Positions 42,182 to 51,204 of a stretch of DNA of 64,000 nucleotides are shown in pieces (positions within the stretch are counted from its first letter, which is position 1; each line of letters starts with the position of its first letter). Under the pieces are notes generated by a model, which saw only the letters and a program-made list of their open reading frames with translations, searched no databases and was not told where the DNA came from. Where the stretch lies: positions 1 to 64,000 of the forward strand of contig NZ_JACHCI010000016.1 of NCBI RefSeq assembly GCF_014200675.1, given 5' to 3'. Origin of the DNA: Janthinobacterium saanense (GTDB lineage: Bacteria; Pseudomonadota; Gammaproteobacteria; Burkholderiales; Burkholderiaceae_D). The position numbers and the translations under genes are program-made.

Positions 42182-42985
42182 CTATATCAAAGGAAGGCGC
42201 GGCATGACCGCACGCGCGTTGGCCGTAGTTTGTGCGGCCACCTGGGCCAGGTCCAAACCGCGCAACTCGGCCAGCACGGCGCCGATGCGGGGCAGTTCTT
42301 CCGGGCTGTTGCGGCCGGGGTGCAGCCAGCTGGGCGAGATATCGGGCGCATCGGTTTCCAGCACGATCGCTTCCAGCGGCAGCTCGGTGGCCAGGCGGCG
42401 TATCTGCAGCGCGCGCGTAAACGTCATCGCGCCGCCAAAACCCAGCTTGAAGCCCAGGTCGATATAGCCCTGCGCCTGCTGGAAGCTGCCATTGAAGGCA
42501 TGCGCGATGCCGCCATTCGGGCGTATCTGGCGCGCGTGTTTCAGCACCATGTCTTGCGAGCGGCGCACATGGGTCAGCACGGGAAGATCGAAATCGCGGG
42601 CGATTTTCAGCTGCTCGCGCAGGAAGTGTTCCTGTTTCGTGCGCATGGCCGGCTCGCACAGCATGGGAATGAAAAAATCCAGGCCAATCTCGCCGATGGC
42701 GACAAAGCGCGGATCCATCATCGATGCCTCGACCAAGGCACGCAGCACCAGCAAATCATCGTCGGTGGCGTGCGGCACGTAGATCGGATGAATGCCCAGC
42801 GCATAGCAGCCATTGGGCGCAGCATGGGCCAGGTCGCGCACGATGGCGAAATTGGCCCGTTCGACGGCCGGGATCACGATCATGCCCACACCCAGATCGC
42901 CCGCGCGCTGCGCCACCGGCAACGATGCATGGCCGAATTCGTGGGCGTCCAGGTGGCAATGCGTATCGATCCACAGCATGGTCAT
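42182..42985 (-). CDS. TatD-family metal-dependent hydrolase/DNase
   Basis: 267-residue TIM-barrel metal hydrolase. Metal-binding HxH is in WIDTHCHLDAHEF, Glu in AIGEIGLDFF (about 97), His in VLTHVRR (about 140) and HAFNGS (about 165), and Asp in LETDAPDISP (about 215). TatD proteins are 3'-5' exonucleases or repair DNases. It is the last gene before the lolDC cluster, nine bases after lolD on the same strand, so possibly co-transcribed with lipoprotein export genes, as in several proteobacteria. Confidence 0.9.
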   Translation of the reverse strand: MTMLWIDTHCHLDAHEFGHASLPVAQRAGDLGVGMIVIPAVERANFAIVRDLAHAAPNGCYALGIHPIYVPHATDDDLLVLRALVEASMMDPRFVAIGEIGLDFFIPMLCEPAMRTKQEHFLREQLKIARDFDLPVLTHVRRSQDMVLKHARQIRPNGGIAHAFNGSFQQAQGYIDLGFKLGFGGAMTFTRALQIRRLATELPLEAIVLETDAPDISPSWLHPGRNSPEELPRIGAVLAELRGLDLAQVAAQTTANARAVMPRLPLI

Positions 42986-42994
42986 ACCTCAGTC

Positions 42995-43732
42995 TCAGTA
43001 TTGGTACGGCTGCAGCCCTTCATCAGTCAGGCGCAGCACGCGGTCGCAACGCCTGGCCAGCTCGATATCGTGGGTGACGATGACGAAAGCCGTGCCCAGG
43101 TTGCGCGACAGTTCCAGCATCAGATCGAAAATCTGTTCCGCCGTGGCGTGATCGAGGTTGCCGGTCGGTTCATCGGCCAGCACGCAGGCAGGCTGCGTGA
43201 CCAGGGCGCGGGCCAGGGCCACGCGCTGGCGTTCGCCGCCCGACAATTCGCCCGGCGTATGGGTCACGCGCTTGGCCAGGTTAACACGGGCCAGAATCTG
43301 CTGCGCCAGCTCGGTGGCAGGCGCGCGCTTCATGCGCCGTATCATCAAGGGCATGGCGACGTTGTCCAGCGCCGAGAATTCAGGCAGCAGATGGTGGAAC
43401 TGGTAGACGAAGCCCAGCGAAGCATTGCGCAAGTCGCCGCGCGCCTTTTCACTGAGGCTGGCGAAGTCCTTGCCCAGCAAGCTTACCTTGCCGGTGGTCG
43501 GCGTATCGAGACCGCCCAGCAAATGCAGCAGGGTCGATTTACCGGAGCCGGAGGCGCCGACGATGGCGACCCTTTCGCCGCGATGCACGTCGATGTCGAT
43601 ACCGGCCAGCACTTGCACCTTGTAGCTGCCTTGCGTAAAAGTCTTGCCCAGGCCACGGCAGGACAGGACGGGGGCGCCGTTGTCGGCAGATTTATTCAGA
43701 TCGGTCATGGTATTGGTCAGTGGATTACTCAT
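42995..43732 (-). CDS. lolD: Lipoprotein-releasing ABC transporter ATPase LolD
   Basis: Energises release of outer-membrane lipoproteins from the inner membrane to LolA. 245 residues with Walker [10 protein letters not shown] (about 57-65), Q-loop [12 protein letters not shown], signature [15 protein letters not shown], Walker [12 protein letters not shown] and H-loop VTHD. The [19 protein letters not shown] segment is specific to LolD within the MacB/LolD family. Its start lies eight bases inside the end of the lolC-type gene (GGAAG about eight bases before the ATG). Confidence 0.96.
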   Translation of the reverse strand: MSNPLTNTMTDLNKSADNGAPVLSCRGLGKTFTQGSYKVQVLAGIDIDVHRGERVAIVGASGSGKSTLLHLLGGLDTPTTGKVSLLGKDFASLSEKARGDLRNASLGFVYQFHHLLPEFSALDNVAMPLMIRRMKRAPATELAQQILARVNLAKRVTHTPGELSGGERQRVALARALVTQPACVLADEPTGNLDHATAEQIFDLMLELSRNLGTAFVIVTHDIELARRCDRVLRLTDEGLQPYQY

Positions 43733-44990
43733 AGCGCAGGGCTTCCGCAGGTTTGACGCGGGCCGCCCACCAGCTTGGATACAGGGTCGCCAGAAAGGCG
43801 AGGATCACGGCCAGCACGCCGATCTTGCTGACATCGGGCCAGCGCAGGTCGGATGGCACGGTGCTGATGAAATAAATATCCTTGGACAAGAACTGTATGC
43901 CCAGTACGTGTTCGATAAACGGCACGATCACGTCGATATTGAGCGCAATCAGCACGCCGCCGGCCACGCCGAGGATGGTGCCCAGGATGCCTACCAGCGC
44001 GCCCTGGATCACGAAAATCTTCATGATGGAGCCGGGCGACGCGCCCAGGGTGCGCAAGATCGCGATATCGGCCTGCTTGTCCGTCACCGTCATCACCAGG
44101 GTCGAGACCAGGTTAAAGGCGGCTACGGCGATGATCAGGGTCAGGATGATGAACATCATGCGCTTTTCCGTCTGCACGGCAGAAAACCAGTTGGCGTTCA
44201 GCTTGGACCAGTCGCGCAGCCACAGGTCGCCCGGCATGCTCTTTTTCAGCTCGGCCGCTACTTGCGGCGCGCGGTTCATGTCAGCCAGGCGCAAACGCAG
44301 GCCCGATGGCGCATCGATGCGCAGCAGCCGTTCGCCATCCTTGATATTGATGAAGGCCAGGCCCGCATCGAATTCATTGTGGCCAGCCTGGAAGATGCCG
44401 CTGACGGTAAAGGTGCGCATGCGCGGCAGCACGCCGGCCGGGGTAACCTGGCCCTGGGCCAGCATCAGCGTGACTTTTTCGCCGAGGTTCACGCGCAGCG
44501 CGCGCGCCAGCTCGATGCCCAGCACGATATTGTAGGTGCCCGGCTGCAGCGCATTGAAACTGCCGATACGCGTCTGGCCCGCCACGTCCGATACATTCGG
44601 CTCTTCTTCCGGCAAGATGCCGCGCACGATGGCAGGGCGCAGCGCATCGTCGCGCAGCAGCATGCCCTGGGTTTCAACAAACGGTGCGGCGCCCTTCACT
44701 TCGGGATTCTTGAACGCCTGCGCCGCTTCGGCGCGCCAGTCCGGCATGCTGCCGCTGTTATCGAACACTTCCACGTGGGCCAGCACGGACAGCATGCGGT
44801 CCGTGACTTCCTTCTGGAAGCCGTTCATGACAGACAAGACGACGATCAGCGCCGCCACGCCCAAGCCGATGCCGGCCATGGAAATGAGCGAGATGAAGGA
44901 AATAAAACTGTTGCGGCCACTGCGCTTGCCGGCCCGCGTGTAGCGCAGGCCGACCAGCCATTCAAAAGGCAGATTCTTTAAAATACTCAT
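43725..44990 (-). CDS. lolC: Lipoprotein-releasing ABC permease LolC/E (copy 1)
   Basis: Inner-membrane permease that extracts lipoproteins with LolD. 421 residues: helix about 22-48, a large periplasmic MacB-type domain about 50-270, then three helices (about 275-298, 322-350, 385-405). Family marks: [53 protein letters not shown], and [12 protein letters not shown] at the end. It lies between lolD and a closely similar second permease gene. Whether the two behave as LolC and LolE (heterodimer) or as duplicate LolF cannot be read from sequence. Confidence 0.92.
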   Translation of the reverse strand: MSILKNLPFEWLVGLRYTRAGKRSGRNSFISFISLISMAGIGLGVAALIVVLSVMNGFQKEVTDRMLSVLAHVEVFDNSGSMPDWRAEAAQAFKNPEVKGAAPFVETQGMLLRDDALRPAIVRGILPEEEPNVSDVAGQTRIGSFNALQPGTYNIVLGIELARALRVNLGEKVTLMLAQGQVTPAGVLPRMRTFTVSGIFQAGHNEFDAGLAFINIKDGERLLRIDAPSGLRLRLADMNRAPQVAAELKKSMPGDLWLRDWSKLNANWFSAVQTEKRMMFIILTLIIAVAAFNLVSTLVMTVTDKQADIAILRTLGASPGSIMKIFVIQGALVGILGTILGVAGGVLIALNIDVIVPFIEHVLGIQFLSKDIYFISTVPSDLRWPDVSKIGVLAVILAFLATLYPSWWAARVKPAEALRYE

Positions 44991-45047
44991 TGTTCCGGCG
45001 ATTGTTATTGATACTTTGTTAGTTCTTAAATGGAGTCGGCAAACACA

Positions 45048-46325
45048 TTATTCATAGCGCAGCGCTTCAGCCGGTTTCACCCTGGCCGCACGCCAGCTCG
45101 GGTAAATCGTCGCCACCAGCGCCAGGCCGAAAGCGATCAGGCCGATCTGCGTCACATCCATCCAGTGCAGGTCCGAAGGCACGGTGCTGATCTGGTATAT
45201 CTCTTTCGAGATGAAGTGCAGGCCGAACAGCCCTTCGATAAAGGGCACGATCACGCCCACGTTCAGCGCCAGCAGCACGCCGCCGAACACGCCCAGCGCG
45301 CTCCCCAGCAAGCCCACCAAGGCTCCCTGGATCATGAAGATCTTCATGATGGAAAATGGCGAGGCGCCCAGGGTGCGCAGAATGGCGATATCGGCCTGCT
45401 TGTCGGTCACCGACATCACCAGGGTGGACACCAGATTAAACGCCGCCACGGCGATGATCATGCTGAGGATAATGAACATCATGTTCTTCTGGCTTTGCAC
45501 CAGCGCATACCAGCTGGCAGCGGCGCGCGACCAGTCGCGCATCCACAGCTCGCCCGGCATCGATGCCTTCAATTCACGCGCCACCCGCGGCGCCTGGTTC
45601 ATGTCGTGCAGGCGCAGACGCAGGCCGGACGGGCCATTCAATTGCAGCAGCTGCTCGGCGTCCTGCATGTTCACAAACGCCAGGCTGCCATCGAGTTCAT
45701 TGTGGCCTGCCTCGAAGATACCGGACACTTTCAGCGCGCGCATGCGCGGCATGACCAAGCTATTCGGTGCGTCACCGGCCTTCGGCTCGCGTTCCAGCAT
45801 CAAGGTGACGTTCTGCCCTACCTGCACGCCGAGCGCCTTGGCCAGGTCGATGCCCAGCACCACATTGTAGGAGCCAGGGGTCAAGTCCTTGAAATCGCCC
45901 TGCTTCATCTGGCTGGCCACGCTCGATACGGTGGCTTCCTGCTGCGGCAGCACGCCGCGCACCACGGACGGGCGCATGGTTTCATCATTGAGCAGCATAC
46001 CCTGCGTTTCCACAAACGGCGCGGCAGCCTGGACTTGCGGATTGGCGTAGGCGGCGCGTTCCTGCGCCTGCCAGTTCGGCATGGAGCCGCTGGTGTCGAA
46101 CACTTCGACGTGGGCCAGCACCGACATCAAACGGTCGGTGACTTCCTTCTGGAAGCCGTTCATGACGGACAAGACGACGATCAGGGCGGCCACGCCCAGG
46201 CCGATGCCGGCCACGGAGATGAGGGAGATGAAGGAAATGAAGCTATTGCGGCCGCTGCGTTTCCCGGCGCGCGTATAGCGCACGCCGATCTGCCACTCGT
46301 AAGGAAATTTTCTGATGATGCTCAT
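45048..46325 (-). CDS. Lipoprotein-releasing ABC permease LolC/E (copy 2)
   Basis: 425 residues from ATG 46325 (MSIIRKFPYEWQIGVRYTR). The same layout as the adjacent permease: N-terminal helix, periplasmic domain, three C-terminal helices and the same ending [12 protein letters not shown]. Whole blocks such as [17 protein letters not shown] and [22 protein letters not shown] are identical in the two, while the periplasmic domain has diverged more. The first of the three Lol genes, 57 bp upstream of copy 1. The likeness suggests tandem duplication within this lineage rather than the ancient LolC/LolE split. Confidence 0.9.
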   Translation of the reverse strand: MSIIRKFPYEWQIGVRYTRAGKRSGRNSFISFISLISVAGIGLGVAALIVVLSVMNGFQKEVTDRLMSVLAHVEVFDTSGSMPNWQAQERAAYANPQVQAAAPFVETQGMLLNDETMRPSVVRGVLPQQEATVSSVASQMKQGDFKDLTPGSYNVVLGIDLAKALGVQVGQNVTLMLEREPKAGDAPNSLVMPRMRALKVSGIFEAGHNELDGSLAFVNMQDAEQLLQLNGPSGLRLRLHDMNQAPRVARELKASMPGELWMRDWSRAAASWYALVQSQKNMMFIILSMIIAVAAFNLVSTLVMSVTDKQADIAILRTLGASPFSIMKIFMIQGALVGLLGSALGVFGGVLLALNVGVIVPFIEGLFGLHFISKEIYQISTVPSDLHWMDVTQIGLIAFGLALVATIYPSWRAARVKPAEALRYE

Positions 46326-46506
46326 GCGCTCCCGCGACAACGATGATATGCGAGCGCGCAGTTTGCCACACAATGGCCGAGTCATGCGGCCGATTTGCAA
46401 GGCTGGACGTGCAAAAAATAATTAAAAACACAATATTCCACATGCCAGCCACCTGAAAATGCGCCGCCGCTACGCCATGCCCGCCACAATCGCCTACAAT
46501 CTCGGG

Positions 46507-47538
46507 ATGAATCAATTGACACTCGTTTTACCCTACGCCCTGCCCCACCCCGAGCTGGCCGCCGACCTGATCAAGGCCCTGCAAGCGCCTGCCCTGGCAG
46601 CCCTGCTCTCGCGCACCGCCATCAGCACCTTGCATGAAGTCGATTACGCGGCGAGGGTGCTGCCGCATGAAGCCTGGCTGGCGCAAGCGCTGGCACTGGA
46701 ACAAGAGCCGGCCTTCGCGGCCCACGCCATGCGCGGCTACGGCTTGCAGCCCGAAGCGGGCGCCCGTTACTTTATCGTGCACCCCGTGCATATCCAGGTT
46801 GACCGCAACCACGTGAGCCTGGGCGATATGCGCCAGCTCGCTCTCGGCGAGGCCGACAGCCGCGCCCTGTTCGAAGCGGCCCGCCCGTATTGCGAGGAAA
46901 TCGGCCAGCCGCTGTACTACGGCGACGCACAGACCTGGTTCATGCGCGCCGATGGCTGGAGCGATTTGCAAGCAGCCTCGCCCGATGCCGCTGCCACGCA
47001 GGATTTGTCTACCTGGATGCCGGAAGGCGAACATGCGCGCGCCTTGCGCCGATTGCAAAACGAAATACAAATGCTGTGGCATGAAAACAGTGTCAACGAA
47101 GCGCGCGAGAGCCGTGGCTTGAAAACCATCAATTCCTTCTGGCTCTGGGGCGCCAGCCAGGCAGCAAACCAGCAAGCCGATGGTATTACCAGGCTGCATA
47201 CGATGGACGCGCCGGGCTGGCTGGCGGCGCTGGCGGAACCTGCACAGCGCAATACCAGTCTACACAGTGTACTGGCAGGTAAAGACGATGCCTTGCTGGT
47301 GCATGGCGGGCTGATCGGCCCTAGCCTGGCGCAGGACTGGGGCAGCTGGCTGCAAGAGATGCGGGCGCTGGAACAGCACTGGTTCGCGCCGCTGCTGGCC
47401 GCCCTGCAAAATGGCAGTCTGGGCAAGCTGCGCCTGGTGATGAGCCACCGCGACGGCTGGCTGGACTGTACGACCAGCAAGAATGCCCAGCGTAAATTCT
47501 GGCGCAAGCACACCCTGAACAAGTTGAAAGCATCATGA
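46507..47538 (+). CDS. RpfE-type / COG4255 protein of unknown function
   Basis: 343 residues from ATG 46507 (MNQLTLVLPYALPHPEL). Member of the conserved betaproteobacterial and xanthomonad family often listed as regulatory protein RpfE-type or putative phosphoglycerate mutase-like. Conserved stretches include ARYFIVHPVHIQVDRNHVSL, LPGxxWL-like YGDAQTWFMRADGW, the WxPxGxHARxLRRLQNEIQMLWHxxxVN and the SFWLWGxS motif. No catalytic activity is established. The start of recJ overlaps its stop by four bases (ATGA), a neighbourhood that is widely conserved. Confidence 0.82.
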   Translation: MNQLTLVLPYALPHPELAADLIKALQAPALAALLSRTAISTLHEVDYAARVLPHEAWLAQALALEQEPAFAAHAMRGYGLQPEAGARYFIVHPVHIQVDRNHVSLGDMRQLALGEADSRALFEAARPYCEEIGQPLYYGDAQTWFMRADGWSDLQAASPDAAATQDLSTWMPEGEHARALRRLQNEIQMLWHENSVNEARESRGLKTINSFWLWGASQAANQQADGITRLHTMDAPGWLAALAEPAQRNTSLHSVLAGKDDALLVHGGLIGPSLAQDWGSWLQEMRALEQHWFAPLLAALQNGSLGKLRLVMSHRDGWLDCTTSKNAQRKFWRKHTLNKLKAS

Positions 47539-49235
47539 CACGCACCCGCATCGCCACCCGCCCCTGTCCTTACCGCGAATCCGAAATGCTGCGCCAGGGC
47601 GGCATCCACCCCGTGCTGGCCCGCTTGTACGCCGCGCGCGGTTTGTCCGACGCGAAAGAGCTGTCGAGCGAACTGGCGGCCCTGATGCCGCCGTCCGGCT
47701 TGCTGCATATCGACGCGGCCGGTGTCTTCCTGGCCGACGCCATTGCGGCAAAGAAACGCATGGTGATCGTGGCCGACTATGATTGCGACGGCGCCACCGC
47801 CTGTGCCGTGGCCCTGCGCGGCTTGCGCGCCATGGGCGCCGATGTCGATTTCATCGTGCCCAACCGTTTTGAATACGGTTATGGCTTGACGCCGGAAATC
47901 GTTGAGCTCACCGCCCGCGAAAAGTCGCCCGACATCATCATCACCGTCGACAATGGCATCGCCAGCATCGACGGCGTGGCCGAAGCGAACCGGCGCGGCA
48001 TCCAGGTCGTCGTTACCGACCACCATTTACCGGCCGACACCCTGCCCGACGCAGCCGTCATCGTCAACCCGAACCAGCCCGCCTGCGGTTTCCCGAGCAA
48101 ACACCTGGCAGGCGTGGGCGTGGTGTTCTATGTGCTGCTGGCCTTGCGCGCCGAAATGCGCCGGCGCGGTATATTTGATGCTCAAACGCAACCCAAGCTG
48201 GACAACTTGCTGGACCTGGTTGCGCTGGGCACGGTGGCAGACGTGGTGCGCCTCGATACGAATAACCGCATCCTGGTCGCCCAAGGCTTGAAACGCATGC
48301 GCAAGGGCAATATGCATGCGGGCGTGGCCGCCCTGTTCCGCGTGGCGGGCCGCGAAGCGCGCAGCGCCACGCCCTTCGACCTGGGCTTTGCCCTGGGTCC
48401 GCGCCTGAATGCGGCAGGACGCCTGCAAGACATGTCGCTCGGCATCGAATGCCTGATCACGGACGACGAAGGCCGCGCATGGGCGCTGGCCCAGCAGTTG
48501 AACGACATCAACTTGCAACGCCGCGAAATCGAAGCGGAAATGCAGGATACCGCCCTGCTGCACCTGGATAGTTTCGAGCCGGCCAACAGCAGCACCATCA
48601 GCGTCTTCGACGCCTCCTGGCACCAGGGCGTGATCGGCATCGTTGCCTCGCGCCTGAAAGAAAAATTCTACCGCCCTACCATCACCTTTGCGCCGGGCGC
48701 CGACGGCTGGATCAAGGGCTCGGGCCGCTCGATTCCCGGTTTTCACATGCGCGACGCGCTCGACCTCGTCTCCAAGCGCGCGCCCAGCCTGATCGACAAG
48801 TTCGGCGGCCACGCCATGGCGGCCGGCCTGACCATCCGCGCTGATGCTTTTGATGCCTTCTCGCAAGCCTTCGAAGCGGTCGGCCAGGCCTGGCTCAGCC
48901 AGCAACAGCTTGAACGGGTAGTGGAAACGGACGGCCCGCTGGAAGACGCCTATTACACGACGGCCTTTATCGAACTGATGGATGGACAAGTGTGGGGCCA
49001 GGGCTTCGCGCCACCCGTGTTTTGCGATGAATTCCGCGTCGTCAGCCAGCGCATCTTGAAAGAGCGTCATTTGAAGCTGCTGCTGGAAAAGAACGGCGTG
49101 CGCTTCGACGCCATCTGGTTCGGCCACACGGACGCCCTGGGCGAACGCACGCGCGTGGCGTTCCGGCTCGATGCGAATGAATACAATGGCACGACAAAAG
49201 TACAATTGATGGTGGAGCACGCAGAGCCTATTTGA
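47535..49235 (+). CDS. recJ: Single-stranded-DNA-specific exonuclease RecJ
   Basis: 5'-3' exonuclease for recombination and mismatch repair. 566 residues, normal for RecJ. DHH-family motifs: VADYDCDGATA (motif I, about 77-87), TVDNGIAS (motif II), TDHHLPADTLPDAAVIVNPNQP (motif III, DHH, about 158-180), and GTVADVVRLDTNNR (motif IV). The DHHA1 motif GSGRSIPGFHMRDAL and the GGHAMAAGLT segment follow, then the OB-fold. Translationally coupled to the RpfE-type gene. Confidence 0.97.
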   Translation: MTRTRIATRPCPYRESEMLRQGGIHPVLARLYAARGLSDAKELSSELAALMPPSGLLHIDAAGVFLADAIAAKKRMVIVADYDCDGATACAVALRGLRAMGADVDFIVPNRFEYGYGLTPEIVELTAREKSPDIIITVDNGIASIDGVAEANRRGIQVVVTDHHLPADTLPDAAVIVNPNQPACGFPSKHLAGVGVVFYVLLALRAEMRRRGIFDAQTQPKLDNLLDLVALGTVADVVRLDTNNRILVAQGLKRMRKGNMHAGVAALFRVAGREARSATPFDLGFALGPRLNAAGRLQDMSLGIECLITDDEGRAWALAQQLNDINLQRREIEAEMQDTALLHLDSFEPANSSTISVFDASWHQGVIGIVASRLKEKFYRPTITFAPGADGWIKGSGRSIPGFHMRDALDLVSKRAPSLIDKFGGHAMAAGLTIRADAFDAFSQAFEAVGQAWLSQQQLERVVETDGPLEDAYYTTAFIELMDGQVWGQGFAPPVFCDEFRVVSQRILKERHLKLLLEKNGVRFDAIWFGHTDALGERTRVAFRLDANEYNGTTKVQLMVEHAEPI

Positions 49236-49296
49236 AGGCACCTGACAAAACCTGCTGCGCGGCGCGCTTTGACAACCATCCCAAGGGCGAAGTGCT

Positions 49297-49323
49297 GGGG
49301 TCGGACCCTCAGGGTCCGACCCC
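49297..49323. repeat. REP-like 27-bp perfect palindrome
   Basis: GGGGTCGGACCCT (49297-49309) and AGGGTCCGACCCC (49311-49323) are exact reverse complements around a single C. It sits 62 bp after recJ. Such GGGTCGGACCC palindromes are dispersed intergenic elements in related genomes, as far as I recall. It may also end recJ transcription, but has no T-tract. Confidence 0.6.
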
Positions 49324-49392
49324 GGTTTGCGTTTGGGGTGGACACCAACTTGCTACAGTTAAACCCTCTCCCGGCAATAACCCTCTCACTCC

Positions 49393-49617
49393 ATGCTCAC
49401 TGGCTTGAACCACCTCACCCTGGCCGTGCGCGACCTCGAACGCAGCCTCGTCTTTTACCGTAATACCCTGGGGAACCTTAACCGCAGCGAAGGCGATTGC
49501 CTGTATTTTCTGGATCCGGACGGCCATCAACTGGAAGCGCATGTGGGCGGCCTGGCAACGCGTCTGGTGGCATGCCACAAGGCGCCCTACGATGGCATGG
49601 TTTTCTTTGATGAGTGA
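49393..49617 (+). pseudogene. Fosfomycin-resistance-type glyoxalase (FosA/VOC), internally deleted
   Basis: 74 residues. The first 27 (MLTGLNHLTLAVRDLERS, then LVFYRNTLG) match the start of FosA-type metalloglutathione transferases. The next residues (NRSEGDCLYFLDPDGHQLEAH ... APYDGMVFFDE, quoted in parts) match their last 45. The roughly 60 residues between, including the middle metal-binding His, are missing, and the frame is kept. One metal His (NHLTLAV) and the Glu (HQLEAH) remain, but the fold cannot be complete. Full-length FosA is about 135-140 residues. It is therefore a remnant; resistance is not expected. Confidence 0.7.
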
Positions 49618-49658
49618 CAAGGTGTAGCGCACACGCTTGCGCCGCCGCTGCAACAATT

Positions 49659-49693
49659 CCATAAAAGGAGTAATATTAATCCATAAAAGGAGT
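49659..49693. repeat. Duplicated 13-bp block containing the ribosome binding site
   Basis: CCATAAAAGGAGT occurs at 49659-49671 and again at 49681-49693, 22 bp apart, separated by an AT-rich AATATTAAT stretch. The second copy supplies the ribosome binding site of the antitoxin gene (ATG 49698). The repeat pair could be the operator of the toxin-antitoxin operon. Confidence 0.5.
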
Positions 49694-49697
49694 CACT

Positions 49698-50135
49698 ATG
49701 CAACTAGCCTACGCCTACCCCAAGAGCCGCTTTGAACCGGCTGTCCTGGTCGACCTGAACGCCAAGGGCGAGCGCGAACGCTTGTCGCTGGCGGCGCTGA
49801 AAGGCTTTTTCAAGCTGGCCGCCGCCTGGAAGCTGCGCGACGACGATGCGCGCGAATTGCTGGGCGGCTTGTCGAGCAGCGCTTATTACGAGTGGAAAAA
49901 GAACCCGGACCGCTTGCTGGAAGTGGACCGCATCACGCGCATTTCCTATCTGCTCGGCATTTATAAAGCGCTGCACATCCTGTACGGCGACAAGTTGGCC
50001 GATGAATGGGTCAGCTTGCCCAACAAAAATCCCATCTTTGGCGGGCGCACGCCCCTGTCGCAAATGCTGGCGGGCGGCTTGCTGGCCATGCAAACCGTGC
50101 GCAAGTTGCTCGATGCGCGGCGTGGAGGGCTGTAA
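49698..50135 (+). CDS. Xre/MbcA/ParS-type antitoxin
   Basis: Antitoxin that neutralises the RES toxin encoded next and likely represses the operon. 145 residues with an N-terminal Xre-like helical part (about 25-75: RLSLAALKGFFKLAAAWKL, LLGGLSSSAYYEWKK) and the C-terminal MbcA/ParS/Xre toxin-binding domain (about 85-140: ISYLLGIYKALHILYGD, WVSLPNKNPIFGGRTPLSQML). The PNxxPxFGGxxPLxxM motif is diagnostic. The toxin gene starts two bases after its stop. Confidence 0.88.
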   Translation: MQLAYAYPKSRFEPAVLVDLNAKGERERLSLAALKGFFKLAAAWKLRDDDARELLGGLSSSAYYEWKKNPDRLLEVDRITRISYLLGIYKALHILYGDKLADEWVSLPNKNPIFGGRTPLSQMLAGGLLAMQTVRKLLDARRGGL

Positions 50136-50137
50136 TC

Positions 50138-50842
50138 TTGTCTGTTAAACCAGCAGAGGCGGAAAGTTTGCCACCCTTGGCCGCTTTGCGCCAGATCGAT
50201 ACCTGCCGTTTGATCCCGTCGCGCTTTGCCGATATGGAAGACTCCGTACTGGCGCCGCTAGCGGAAGACGACGACCATCTGCGCGAGCTGTTTGAACTGG
50301 ACAACGCGACCAATGCGCGGCTGGTGGCCGAGTACGGCGGCGCGCCAGGAATTGGCGTGGACGAGCTGGTTTTTGGCGTGCCCCACTTCCGCATCATCAA
50401 CGCCGCCTACACCTATGCCCGGCCGGAAGGCGCACGCTTCAACGATGGCGACCGGGGCGCCTGGTATTGCGCATTCGAGATGGAAACGGCGCTGGCCGAG
50501 ATCATTTTCCACAAGACCGTGGAGTACCAGGAAATCGACCGTTTTGACGATAGCGTCAGCTACCAGTCGCTGCTGGCCGATTTTTCCGCCAGTTTCCACG
50601 ATCTGCGCGGCCAGGAGCGCTACCAGGCTTGCCTGGATCCGGCCAGCTATATCGTTTCGCAAGACCTGGCGGCCGTGCTGCTCGACGCCGGCTCCCTGGG
50701 CGTGATCTTCCCCAGCGCCAGGCGCGCGGGCGGCACCAACCTGGCCTGCTTCCGCCCTGCGCTGGTCGGCAATGTTCGCAAAGGCGCGGCCTATCGTTTA
50801 ACATGGCAGGGTACGCTGGCGCCGCGCGTTGAAATGATGTAA
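50138..50842 (+). CDS. RES-domain toxin (NAD+ phosphorylase type)
   Basis: Toxin of the Xre-RES class, which degrades NAD+. 234 residues from a TTG start at 50138 supported by GGAGGG at 50124-50129. The RES motifs are an Arg in CRLIPSRFAD (about 25-33), ARFNDGDRGAWYCAFEMETALAEIIFH (quoted here in parts: ARFNDGDRG, WYCAFEMETALAE) giving the R/Y/E set, and a later segment DAGSLGVIFPSARRAGG-like with the conserved Ser. The first 40 residues are an N-terminal extension. Directly downstream of and coupled to the antitoxin. Confidence 0.87.
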   Translation: MSVKPAEAESLPPLAALRQIDTCRLIPSRFADMEDSVLAPLAEDDDHLRELFELDNATNARLVAEYGGAPGIGVDELVFGVPHFRIINAAYTYARPEGARFNDGDRGAWYCAFEMETALAEIIFHKTVEYQEIDRFDDSVSYQSLLADFSASFHDLRGQERYQACLDPASYIVSQDLAAVLLDAGSLGVIFPSARRAGGTNLACFRPALVGNVRKGAAYRLTWQGTLAPRVEMM

Positions 50843-50883
50843 ATACGCGGCCGGCATCCTACTCATAGAATCTGAATACTCGC

Positions 50884-51204
50884 ATGCAAACCAACCCTGA
50901 AAAAGATACCGACCTCCGTCTCAAAGTCAACAGCGAAACGGCCCGCCTGCCGTGGCGCGAACTGGAAAAACATTTCGCCCAAGGCAATGTGGTCTGGGTC
51001 GCCAATGAACTGGACTTGGTCGAAGTCGCCGTACGCATCTCGCACGACGACAAGGCCAGTATTGCGCAATGGCTGGGCGACGGCAAAGTCGCCAAAGTGT
51101 CGGACCAGCAGGCGCTGGACTGGCAGGCGGCCGATGCGGCGCTATGGGCGGTGGTTGTCAGTCCGTTTATCCTGGTGCAAGAAGAAAAACCTACCAAACA
51201 TTAA
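50884..51204 (+). CDS. DUF2288 family protein
   Basis: 106 residues, a conserved small protein of proteobacteria with unknown function. Family marks: ETARLPWRELEKHFAQGNVVWV and ELDLVEVAVRISHDD, followed by W-rich VSDQQALDWQAAD and LWAVVVSPFILVQE. No signal or membrane helix. It ends four bases into the convergent TonB-receptor gene. Confidence 0.85.
   Translation: MQTNPEKDTDLRLKVNSETARLPWRELEKHFAQGNVVWVANELDLVEVAVRISHDDKASIAQWLGDGKVAKVSDQQALDWQAADAALWAVVVSPFILVQEEKPTKH

Noticed and set aside
41927-43756. 609-residue frame antisense to tatD and lolD
   Set aside because: It spans two well-supported genes on the other strand and has no motifs of its own.
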